Assembly (NCBI GenBank): GCA_009746045.1 | Contig: RPFO01000089.1 | Coordinates: forward strand, 525,958-555,957 | From: Mesostigma viride | Taxonomy: Eukaryota; Streptophyta; Mesostigmatophyceae; Mesostigmatales; Mesostigmataceae | DNA length: 30,000 nucleotides | Reading direction: 5' to 3' | Part shown: positions 10,274 to 20,316 of the stretch, piece by piece | Layout: every line of letters starts with the position of its first letter | Position numbering within the stretch: position 1 is the stretch's first letter | Notes under the pieces: model-generated | Told to the model about the DNA's origin: nothing | What the model saw: the letters and a program-made list of their open reading frames with translations, nothing else | Database searches by the model: none | Made by a program: the position numbers and the translations under genes

Positions 10274-13220
10274 CTACTTGGACTCGGTGAAGTCAGCATC
10301 GATGACATCATCCCCGCTCTTCTTGCCGCCAGCCTGGCCGCCGGGAGGTGGTGGGCCACCGGCACCGGGAGCAGCCCCCGCGCCCGGCTGCGAGTACATG
10401 CTCTTGCCAAGGTTCATCACCTCCTCCTGCAGCGCGGTCATCGCCGACTTCATCTGCTCAGTGTTGTTAGCCTTGATTGCGTCCTTGAGGGTGGCCAGCT
10501 TGGCCTCCACCTTGGACTTGACGTCGGCAGGCACCTTGTCGCCCAGCTCCTTGAGCTGCTTCTCCGTCTGGTACGCCATGCTGTCGGCACTGTTCTTAGT
10601 GTCCACCTCCTCGCGCTTCTTCTTGTCCTCCGAGGCAAACGACTCAGCCTCCTTGACCATGCGGTCCACCTGGAAGGGAGCGACAGATAATCAAGTTTGG
10701 AAATCAAGTCCAAAGAAAGAAGATAACAGACCAAAGTCAGTTGACAGGCGGTTACATAAAATAAAAAGGAGGCTGGAAGAAAAGCAAGCAGCTTGCTGCC
10801 CTGGAACGACTTCCTACCTCCCCACGTGGAACAGTCCTGGCGATGAATTTCCTACCTGACAAGTAAAATCCACACAGGCGCCAATATTTGCTAACAGTGC
10901 TCACATTGCCAACATTGACAACATTGATTCCCACTATTTAATTAATTAATTAATTAATTAGAAACAAAACTCCATTGGGAGTATCTGTAGCACATAGACC
11001 AGAGAGGGGGCATATTAGCCTATAATACATTCTAAGCTACTTCCTGCAAGGGTGGGAATGTAAACGACCCTTGCTCTAGGTGCCCCAGGACACCTGCAGC
11101 CCCATGATCTATCAAGCTATGCCCAGCTAAGGGGGAGCCTGTCATGAGGGGGAAGATATATTCCCACTAAAGCACGCTTAAATCATACAAGGCCCCAAGA
11201 TCAGTCATCACAACCACCGGAACTGCCCTGGTTACACCTAATCAACGAAAACGTACACTCAAACCCTCCACAACGACCGCAAGGCTCCTAGACAACCACA
11301 AGAGAGCCCAGACAACATCTCCCTATCCTAAACAATCTCCACTAGACTTTCCAGGTACTCAGGGCCAAACTGTCACAGAGGGGAGCACTGCACATCGAAC
11401 ACAGCACCCACAGAACACCACACCACACCACGGACATGACATATTAACACCAACCATGTGATGAGAAGATGTCGGCGGCTCACCTCCTGAGAAGGCAGCG
11501 TGCTGGCGCCCGTGATCTTGATATCCGTCTTCTTGCCCGTGCCCTTGTCCGACGCCGTCACCGACAGGATACCATTGGCGTCGATGTCAAAGCTGACCTC
11601 GATCTGGGGGACGCCGCGTGGCGCGGGCGGGATGCCGTCCAGCCGGAAGGTGCCCAGGGACTTGTTGTCCTTGACAAACTCACGCTCGCCCTGCAGCACG
11701 TTGATCTCCACACTGGTCTGGCCATCGGCCGCGGTCGAGAACACCTCCGACTTGCTCGTGGGGAGCGTGGTGTTGCGCGGGATGATCTTGGTCATGACGC
11801 CGCCCAGCGTCTCCAGGCCCAGGGAGAGAGGGGTGACGTCGAGCAGAACAATGTCGCTGACCTCACCGGCGAGCACGCCAGCCTGGACGGCGGCGCCCAG
11901 GGCGACAACCTCGTCAGGATTCACCGACACGTTGGGCTCCTTGCCGGTCATCTGGCGGACGAGCGCCTGAACGGCAGGGATACGGGTCGACCCGCCGACC
12001 AGGATGACCTCCTGGATGTCCTTGAGGTCCAGCTTGGCGTCGCGCAGCGCGGTCTGGACAGGCGCCTTGCAGCGGTCAATCAGGTCCGAGCACAGCTCCT
12101 CGAACTTAGCGCGCGTGAGCGAGGTGTCGATGTGCTTGGGCCCGTCGGCGGTCGCGGTAATGAAGGGGAGGCTGATGTTGCTGCTGGTGACGGTCGAGAG
12201 CTCCATTTTGGTCTTCTCAGCCGCCTCAGTCAGGCGCTGGAGCGCCTGCTTGTCCTTGAGGAGGTCCACGCCCTCGTCGGCCTGGAACTTCTTGGCCAGC
12301 CAGTCCACGATGCGCTTGTCGAAGTCATCGCCACCCAAGTGGGTGTCGCCGGACGTGGACAACACCTCAAAGACGCCATCACCGACCTCCAGGATGGACA
12401 CATCGAAGGTGCCGCCGCCCAGGTCAAAGACAAGGATGGTCTCGTTCTTCTGCTTGTCGAAACCGTACGCGAGTGACGCGGCCGTCGGCTCGTTGATGAT
12501 GCGCAAAACCTCAATGCCGGCGATCTTGCCGGCGTCCTTGGTCGCCTGGCGCTGGCTGTCGTTGAAGTAGGCGGGCACGGTGATGACCGCCTTGTCGACC
12601 TTGTCGTTCAGGAAGCGGCCGGCGTCGTCGACCAGCTTGCGCAGTACCTGGGCGGAGATCTCCTCGGGGGCGAACTCCTTGTTCAGCACAGGGCACTTGA
12701 GCTTCACGTTGCCGGTCGAATCCCTCACGACGGAGTAGGAAATTTCGGTGCTCTCGGACTTGACCTCGTCCATGCGGCGACCAACGAAACGCTTGACAGA
12801 GTAGAAGGTGTTCTCTGGGTTAACCACAGCCTGCCTCTTGGCAATCTGACCGACAAGACGGTCTCCATTCTTGGTGTAGGCAACAACGGATGGGGTGGTC
12901 CGCTGACCTTCGGCGTTGGTAACGATGGTAGGCTTGCCTCCCTCCATCGCAGCGACTGCAGAATTTGTTGTACCCAAATCGATGCCTACAACCTTTTCAC
13001 ATACAATCCGGAGACCAGGCCCCTTAGACGATTTCGGGGCAGTAGCCCGGGCTTGATTCTTCAGCGAGGCTCGCAGGTCATGCGACCCTCGCAGGAAGGC
13101 CTTCCCGTGGACGGCCTTCCCCGACGAGCTTTTACCCCGCGCCAATGGGTTCCTAACATCTGCACGGACTCCACTCAATGACGCGGACGTGAAGGCAACA
13201 CTCGACATAGTGGCGGCCAT
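10274..13220 (-). CDS. HSP70B: Chloroplast stromal HSP70 (DnaK-type chaperone), two exons
   Basis: Exons are 13220-11484 and 10669-10274, giving about 710 residues. The intron (11483-10670) has donor GAG|GTGAGC and acceptor TTCCAG|GTG and splits in phase 0, joining STLPSQE to [11 protein letters not shown]. Start ATG 13220 gives [17 protein letters not shown], a Ser/Ala/Arg-rich stretch of about 80 residues typical of an algal plastid transit peptide, ending near [13 protein letters not shown]. Family signatures are [17 protein letters not shown] (phosphate 1), [23 protein letters not shown] and [14 protein letters not shown]. The C-terminus is [13 protein letters not shown], the plastid/cyanobacterial DnaK ending. 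The stop is TAG. The protein folds and assembles stromal proteins with CDJ/DnaJ and GrpE (CGE) partners. A heat-shock element upstream fits heat induction. The intron holds a TTAA tetranucleotide tract near 10936-10960 and nothing else recognisable. Confidence 0.97.
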
Positions 13221-13306
13221 ATTTACAAGAGGGTGCAACGACGACGACGGTCGGTGCTCTTCAGTTCCGTGCGATGCGATTAATGATGCACACGCTGTGA
13301 CGACTG

Positions 13307-13315
13307 CTTATATGG
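13307..13315 (-). promoter_or_regulatory. TATA-like box of HSP70B
   Basis: The minus strand reads CCATATAAG here, about 90 bp upstream of the proposed ATG and about 75 bp downstream of the heat-shock element. The position is consistent with a start site near 13280. Inference from spacing and consensus. Confidence 0.5.
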
Positions 13316-13389
13316 ATTCACTCGGCGGCGGTGGCCACGTTGTCTTCTGGCTGCTTCCAGTCGTCTGGGTTGCCGGTATTTTATCTCCC

Positions 13390-13402
13390 GAACTTTCGAG
13401 AA
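13390..13402. promoter_or_regulatory. Heat-shock element (GAA-n2-TTC-n2-GAA)
   Basis: GAACTTTCGAGAA holds three perfectly spaced alternating HSE units. Further TTC-like units follow out of exact spacing (13407-13409 and 13418-13420). It lies about 170 bp upstream of the HSP70B start codon, where an HSF site would be expected. Confidence 0.65.
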
Positions 13403-13938
13403 CGGATTCTGACTCGATTCTCGGCGCATCGGGCCGGAGCGGGCTGCGTGGTTGCTTCTACGCCTGCAAGCAGCGTGTACAAGCTGGATTATACGGTACG
13501 CACTGCTTCGGGGTACGCAAGATTGGGCTCGGCTAACGCGCCATCATTCCCGCCAAAGATCTCGGTTCCTCGGCTGCCGAGATCCGCGCGACACTGTCGT
13601 CGGCCCTCTTTCCGCTTGTCACAACTGTCTCTAGTACATCCTGGATCATTTAATGCGGCAACGTGGCTAGCTGCGCGTTGTTGAATGTTGACTGCGCTTT
13701 CGTTCCACCGCGAAAAGGGTGTCACGTCACTCACGTGTCCGGCGCATAATTTTTCGGGGAAATGGGTATATTTTATTAGCCAATTATGGACCAAAGAGGT
13801 GAGAGGGGAAATGAGTATCAGCGAATCCTAATGAAGGTGGGCACACACACGTGTGGCGGTGACAGGTGAAAGGCTAATAGGGCGCGTAATTCATTAGGCA
13901 GCGGGCAGCGTACACCCCTAGCATTAGTAGTTTTATAT
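13403..13938. other. Upstream intergenic region of HSP70B
   Basis: No gene is seen. The segment ends with a short GGCAGC pair and a 24-bp motif (13910-13933) that recurs, inverted or direct, at 20485-20507, 21223-21246 and 21504-21527. Confidence 0.4.
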
Positions 13939-14062
13939 AAGAGCTTTTGACAGATCTGTAAAGTTAGGGCCCGAAAAATACAGATGGCTAGGCGTATATG
14001 CAGATCTGTTTTTTTATTACAGATCTGTACGTAAACTCCGACGTAATGCCCTTACGTCTTCG
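13939..14062 (+). repeat. Left terminal inverted repeat of the 3.45-kb element
   Basis: Matches the reverse complement of 17269-17392 except at two positions. It contains three CAGATCTG palindromes. Confidence 0.9.
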
Positions 14063-15180
14063 AGACTCGTCCCGGGCCATGCATGCGGGCGGTGCGGCCA
14101 GTGGTACAAATACCTGTAAATTAGCTAAAATTAGTCAGCCATGGTTAAGTAAGCTAATGGAATTTGAAGGCACGGTAAAACCAGTACTGAAAAGCTATCA
14201 GCCCAGTTCTCTCGCGTGTAGATTATTTGCTTTCTCGACATTTTGTTCGGACGCGTAGTGCATTATCACGGGAAGCATAGCGATTGGTGGCCAACGATGT
14301 CGACGTACGTGCAGCCTCTGCTCTATGACGGGAAGGCATCTGGCGTTGCTGCAACTGGAATCAGGCCAGTGCCATGTTCGGCACCGTGCACGCGGAAATA
14401 AGGCGCCGTCACGTTAGATAGCACTGCTGAGGACGAGCTGCGCCTGCCTGCCCATATTTACCGAGGTTGTCTCGCATCGCACTGCATTATTGCTGGCCAG
14501 ACTTTGCTGTCTTTATGCCCGACAGACTGGTTCACGAACCGTTTTAATTTGCTGCGTGCGTGGCTCCTGCCCTTCCATGGCAATGTTTGCAATTTCGCAC
14601 GTTTTCGTTGTGATGGTTGGCACATACTACATAGCCATGCACATGACATACTGCATGAAGGTCGCAAAGTTAGGTATAGTTTCTGTTTGTAAATCCTGAG
14701 TTCTTGCTTCACGCACGGTTCCTTGCGATGAAGGCCCTGGCCGAAGCTCGTTGCTTGCCAAAGCCTTCTTGTGTTGAACAGCGGTTCTCAGTGGGCACAT
14801 GAAAGAGACGTTGCCAGGCATTGTAAGATTTCCAACCACACGCTTGTCCTGTAACCATGCAATTCATTCCATGTGCGTTATGAATCTGGCAGCTTGTGAG
14901 CCTGCAACCTATAATTGCAGTTTGGCACATGTTACAAGAAGTAGGCTCCTTGAATTTAGGCTGCTTTCTCGCTTATTTTTGTTGATGCTATAGGCAACAT
15001 TGGACTTAACACTAACTTGAGTCCCACCCGCATCCAACCCCCCCAATCATCCATCCACTCCGTCCCTACCCACCCAATTATACCACCGTCTTCCCGCCCA
15101 CTCTTGAACTAATCAGCCCAACGCCCCAGCCCAAGACACAGGCAAATGCCCATGTAGCCACCCATGTGCGCGTGCCTAGA
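14063..15180. other. Element interior, no gene recognised
   Basis: Short open frames only. The first about 120 bp retains weak inverted similarity to 17145-17268. No transposase motif, RNA gene or strong repeat is seen. Confidence 0.4.
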
Positions 15181-15559
15181 GACACTCAACTAGCTAGGCT
15201 GCATGTATGTGCCATGGGAGCATAATAGGTGCATGGGCGCAGGTGCACATGCACGCCCGCAGGCATGCACACAAGCAGGCAGGCAGGCAGGTTGACAGAT
15301 GGGTGGGCAGATAGGCGGGTGGCAGACTTGCAGGCGGGCAGGCGGGAGGATGGGCAGAACATTGGGTGGACAGGCGAGTAAGAAGGTCGTTGGGTCCAAG
15401 CAACCCGTTTATTGGTGATGGATTGATGTGTGTGGCGCATGTGTGCAAGTCTGCCTGTGTTTGTGTGCGTTTGTATGCATGTGCACGTGTGCTCGTGGGT
15501 GTGTGCACATGTTTGTGTGCATGTGTTAGCGCGCATGTGCGCACGTCAGGGTGTGTGCA

Positions 15560-16252
15560 TGTGTGTGATATTGTGTGCATACATGTGTGCATGTGTGTGC
15601 GTGTGTGCGTGTATGCGTGTGTGCGTGTGTGCGTGTGTGCGTGCGTGTGTGTGTGTGTGTGTGTGTGTGCGTGTGTGTGTGTGTGCGTGTGTGCGTGTGT
15701 GCGTGTGTGCGTGTGTGCGTGTGTGCGTGTGTGCGTGTGTGCGTGTGTGCGTGTGTGCGTGTGTGCGTGTGTGCGTGTGTGCGTGTGTGCATGTGTGCGT
15801 GTGTGCATGTGTGCGTGTGTGCATGTGTGTATGTGTGCATGTGTGTATGCGTGCGTGTGTGCATGTGTGTATGTGTGCATGTGTGTATGCGTGCGTGTGT
15901 GCATGTGTGCATGTGTGCGTGTGTGCATGTGTGTATGTGTGCATGTGTGCATGTGTGCATGTGTGCGTGTGTGCATGTGTGTATGTGTGCATGCGTGTAT
16001 GCGTGCGTGTGTGCGTGTGTGCATGTGTGCATGTGTGCATGTGTGCGTGTGTGCGTGTGTGCGTGTGTGCATGTGTGCATGTGCGCATGTGTGCATGTGT
16101 GCATGTGTGCATGTGTGCATGTGTGCATGTGTGCATGTGTGCATGTGTGCATGTGTGCATGTGTGTATGTGTGCATGTGTGTATGCGTGCGTGTGTGCAT
16201 GTGTGTGTGAACATTTATGTGCATGTGTATGTATGTGGGCGTGTGTGTGTGC
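15560..16252. repeat. 8-bp TG-rich minisatellite, GTGTGCGT/GTGTGCAT
   Basis: The region is almost pure alternating purine-pyrimidine sequence with an 8-bp period. The left half is mostly GTGTGCGT and the right half mostly GTGTGCAT, with GTGTGTAT variants. Because 8 is not a multiple of 3, several frames stay open on both strands, producing spurious Cys/Val or His/Thr proteins. It is preceded (15180-15560) by looser TG-rich sequence and by G-rich GGCAGGCGGG-type sequence. Confidence 0.95.
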
Positions 16253-16261
16253 TGGGGGGTA

Positions 16262-17268
16262 GGATGGATAGGGAATAGAAAGAGTGAAAAATGCAAGGTG
16301 TGGGGGAGTTAAATGTTTCACCTCGCGGCAAAAGTCGTTGTGCCTGCCGCGTGTATTGACTAGCAGCTGTGGGCACGGTTGCAGCAAGTGAGTACACGCC
16401 AAGGGCCTACACGGTTCATGCAATAGCACACAGCCAGTGGGACGAAACATCTGCACATATTACTTGGGTTCATCTATTTTGCACATTACCTGCTTGGGTT
16501 CATCCACTGAATTCTGCACCTTACACTTGCATGGCTCATGGTTTCAATCGCTGCTCAATTGACGGAAAATGAACAGGCAATCAACATTCAGATATGTTAA
16601 TCCTGAACAGTGACCTTCCACACCAGGAGAATGAAGGTCGATGCTGCTTTGACGCATGAGCCTAATCCACGTGCTCTCGGAGGTCTCCACCTCGGCAGGA
16701 GCACCAGCAGGCGTCGTGGCTCGCTTACCTCAAGCAATATGCGCGTGCTGAAAGCTACCGGGGTCTAGGCAGAGTTACATTATCTGCCCGGACAAAGCAC
16801 CTCTTAAACCTTTCTCGGCAACGAAGCTCTGAGCAGCGCTATATTGTCGTGGCCGGACTTCATTGTCGCCATTAAAATGTCAAAAGCTGTTTGATTCATC
16901 CAAGGAAAATGCGTGCATGGTAGACAGATCATGAGATGCCCGGGCGTATAGACATGACAAGCAACTGCTTAGATGGCGCTCCTCGCGTTTTCCCTCGACT
17001 CAGTTCGTTAAGGCGCCTAATCCAATGTAGCCAATGCATCTGGGTGTGACCAGAATACAGAGCCTAGTGCACGCGGCGGTTTTGTTTGGTCTGTCGCACA
17101 ATTGCTGTTGTGTTTGCAATTATTCTGCTCGCTCAGATGCAGGATTAACTTCGGCTTGATTTCTTAATTACCCTCGTGTGCAGGTCATACGGCTGACATT
17201 CCTCTAGCTTTCGTAGCCATGGCTGAATTTTGCTTCCAGGTACTGAGCACGGCCTGCACTTCGACCCC
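16262..17268. other. Element interior, right part, no gene recognised
   Basis: No product, RNA gene or repeat is recognised, apart from weak inverted similarity of the last roughly 120 bp to the left end of the element. Confidence 0.35.
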
Positions 17269-17392
17269 CGAAGACGTAAAGGCATTACGTCGGAGTTTAC
17301 GTACAGATCTGTATTAAAAAAACAGATCTGCATATACGCCTAGCCATCTGTATTTTTCGGGCCCTAACTTTACAGATCTGTCAAAAGCTCTT
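17269..17392 (-). repeat. Right terminal inverted repeat of the 3.45-kb element
   Basis: Reverse-complement match to 13939-14062 with two mismatches. Ends GCTCTT, followed by TAT. Confidence 0.9.
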
Positions 17393-17397
17393 TATCA

Positions 17398-17622
17398 GGC
17401 GGAGCCAATTTTCGGAAGAACCGTTAGGTTCGCCAGAATTGGCGAAGCTTATAAGGCCGTACACGTGAGAAAACATAGGAATAGGGGATGAAAATCCGTC
17501 AATCCATCCATCCATCCATCCATCCATCCATCCATCCATCCATCCATCCATCCATCCATCCACCGAATTTGTCCCGAAGTTGCAAGCATAAGGGTGAGGT
17601 TCTTCCGAAAATTGGCTCCGCC
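17398..17622. mobile_element. MITE-like unit with perfect 25-bp terminal inverted repeats
   Basis: The 25-bp arm starting GGCGGAGCCAATTTTC (17398-17422) is perfectly inverted at 17598-17622. The 225-bp unit contains an ATCC tetranucleotide tract (about 17502-17562, roughly 15 copies). No clear target duplication. A second, altered copy starts at 17680. Confidence 0.65.
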
Positions 17623-17679
17623 GTAGAGTTTCAACGGGCAAGTTGCAAACACGCACGTTACTTGATCAGGCGGCAGGCA

Positions 17680-17910
17680 GGCGGAGCCAATTTTCGGAAG
17701 AACCGTTAGGTTCGCCAGAATTGGCGAAGCTTATAAGGCCGTACACGTGAGAAAACATAGGAATAGGGGATGAAAATTTGTCAATCCATCCATCCACCGA
17801 ATTTGTCCCGAATTTGCAAGCAGAAGGGTGAGGGTCTTCAAAAGCAGAAGGGTGAGAGTTTCAACGGGCAAGTTGCAACTGAACACGCACGTCGGTTACT
17901 TGATACAAGC
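17680..17910. repeat. Second copy of the 17398 unit, with altered right arm
   Basis: Starts with the same 25-bp arm, 282 bp downstream of the first. The ATCC tract is only about three copies long and the right inverted arm is replaced by a short AGCAGAAGGGTGAG direct repeat. Both copies share a flanking GAGTTTCAACGGGCAAGTTG segment, so the duplication includes flanking DNA. Confidence 0.8.
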
Positions 17911-17930
17911 CCCCCCGCCCCCCCCGGCCA

Positions 17931-20290
17931 AGCTGACGCGGACGCGTCAGCTTTTCCCCCACCGCCGATTCTCCGCACCCCGCACCGACCCCCGCACCCC
18001 CCCACCCACCTAGATTAACGGACCCCCCCACACCCCGGCAGCCCGCAGTTCCCCTGCCGCAGTTCGTCGCTACTCGCAGTCCAGTCTCCTCGCGGAGGCG
18101 ACTACGTGGCGTGCCCCCACGCCCCCAATTTCTGCCGGCTGTCCGCCAGTGTCCGCCTGGCCCCAATGTAAACGAACCCCCACAGAAGCACCCCTCCTCT
18201 CTTTCCTATCACCCGCTCCTGACAGAAAAAGAGAAGACGCGCAATCTTCTTCCACAATTTCCACTGTCCGCCTCAGCCGACGGAAATCAATGCCAGAACG
18301 ACACACCAAATGACGAACCCCCACGGAAGCACTCTCATCGCAGTATCCACGCCCCTCTGCTCTTTTTTAAGGCGGGAATTTATAGGCGGGAAGAAGACGC
18401 GCAAATTTTCTTCCACAATTTCCGCTGTCCGCCCGGGCCGACGCAAATCAAAGCCAGAGCAACACACCAAATGACAAACCCCCACAGAAGCACTCTCGTC
18501 AGCTCATAATTCCGGTGAAATGGGTGTTAGTCTCGTCAGCTCATAATCACTCAGCCGTTCAGTTCTCCCTCTCGCGGCAGCTTATATTTCCCTTTCCTTC
18601 TGTTCGCTGCTACTCTCATCCTCCCCCAAGCCCGAGGAGTCTTCCCGTCTCTTCGACAGTTCACTCGATTCGTCGCTACTCCTTTCCCTCCCCTAGCCCT
18701 TCTTCCCCTCATTCGCGGTAACTCAGTACGATTCAGTTCAGTCTCTCTTTGTGCCCCTACGTGGCATTTTCGCTTAGTATTCCTTACCTCTCAGAGGCCG
18801 CTCCCCCCCCCCCGCGCCACTTCCCCTGCGTTTGCCACCGGAACTACCCGCCCCGCGCCACTTCCCCTGCGTTTTCCACCGGAACTCCAAGCAGAGAGTT
18901 GTTTTTTACATCTAAAGGATAAAGGATAAACAAGGCACATCCCCCCCAAGCTGACGCGGACGCGTCAGCTTTTCCCCCACCGCCGATTCTTCGCACCCCG
19001 CACCCCCGCACCCCCCACCCACCCAGATTAACGGACCCCCCACACCCCGGCAGCCCGCAGTTCCCGTGCCGCAGTTCGTCGCTACTCGCGCAGTCCAGTC
19101 TCCTCGCGGAGGTGACTACGTGGCGTGCCCCCACGCCCCCAATTTCCGTCTGCTGTCCGCCTGGCCCCAATGTAAACGAACCCCCACAGAAGCACTCTCG
19201 TCAGCTCCTCATCACTCGGCCGTTCAGTTCACCCACTTTTCTCCCTACTTTTTTTTTATTTCCCTTTCCTTCTATTCGCTGCTACTCTCATCCTCCCCCA
19301 AGCCCGAGGAGTCTTCCCGTCTCTTCGAACAGCTCAGCTCCGGGCACCCCACGACCCATTTTCGTCTCCAGTTCACTCGATTCGTCGCTACTCCTTTCCC
19401 TCCCCTAGCCCTTCTTCCCCTCATTCGCGGTAACTCAGTACGATTCAGTTCAGTCTCTCTTTGTGCCCCTACGTGGCATTTTCGCTTAGTATTCCTTACC
19501 TCTCAGAGGCCGCTCCCCCCCCCCCGCGCCACTTCCCCTGCGTTTGCCACCGGAACTACCCGCCCCGCGCCACTTCCCCTGCGTTTTCCACCGGAACTCC
19601 AAGCAGAGAGTTGTTTTTTACATCTAAAGGATAAAGGATAAACAAGGCACATCCCCCCCAAGCTGACGCGGACGCGTCAGCTTTTCCCCCACCGCCGATT
19701 CTTCGCACCCCGCACCCCCGCACCCCCCCACCCACCCAGATTAACGGACCCCCCCACACCCCGGCAGCCCGCAGTTCCCGTGCCGCAGTTCGTCGCTACT
19801 CGCGCAGTCCAGTCTCCTCGCGGAGGTGACTACGTGGCGTGCCCCCACGCCCCCAATTTCCGTCTGCTGTCCGCCTGGCCCCAATGTAAACGAACCCCCA
19901 CAGAAGCACTCTCGTCAGCTCCTCATCACTCGGCCGTTCAGTTCACCCACTTTTCTCCCTACTTTTTTTTTATTTCCCTTTCCTTCTATTCGCTGCTACT
20001 CTCATCCTCCCCCAAGCCCGAGGAGTCTTCCCGTCTCTTCGAACAGCTCAGCTCCGGGCACCCCACGACCCATTTTCGTCTCCAGTTCACTCGATTCGTC
20101 GCTACTCCTTTCCCTCCCCTAGCCCTTCTTCCCCTCATTCGCGGTAACTCAGTACGATTCAGTTCAGTCTCTCTTTGTGCCCCTACGTGGCATTTTCGCT
20201 TAGTATTCCTTACTTCTCAGAGGCCGCTCCCCCCCCGCGCCACTTCCCCTGCGTTTGCCACCGGAACTACCCTCGCCCAAGCAGAGAGTT
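17931..20290 (+). repeat. Three-copy direct repeat array, unit about 712 bp
   Basis: Copies begin at 17931 (diverged, with extra sequence about 18197-18535), 18949 and 19661. Each starts with a 22-bp palindrome: arm AGCTGACGCG, spacer GA, arm CGCGTCAGCT. Copies 2 and 3 look nearly identical except for C-run lengths and a shortened 3' part of copy 3. The sequence is C/T-rich and promoter-like in texture. The open frames in it repeat with the unit, resemble no known protein and are not annotated as genes. Confidence 0.9.
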
Positions 20291-20316
20291 GTTTTTTAAT
20301 ACACTTAAGGATAAGT

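Larger units (their letters stand above)
13939..17392. mobile_element. 3.45-kb element with 124-bp terminal inverted repeats
   Basis: The left arm (13939-14062) and right arm (17269-17392) are inverted copies differing at only two of 124 positions. Both begin AAGAGCTTTTGACAG and contain several CAGATCTG palindromes. Weaker inverted similarity continues inward for about 100 bp. The trinucleotide TAT flanks both outer ends (13936-13938 and 17393-17395), a possible 3-bp target duplication. No transposase is recognised inside, so it looks like a non-autonomous DNA transposon. The interior carries a large TG-rich minisatellite. Confidence 0.75.

Noticed and set aside
11469-12570. Plus-strand open frames of 335 and 188 residues
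   Set aside because: Antisense shadows of the GC-rich HSP70B exon.
15194-16456. Open frames of 200-420 residues rich in His/Thr or Cys/Val
   Set aside because: The 8-bp repeat keeps multiple frames open on both strands; no start context or family match.
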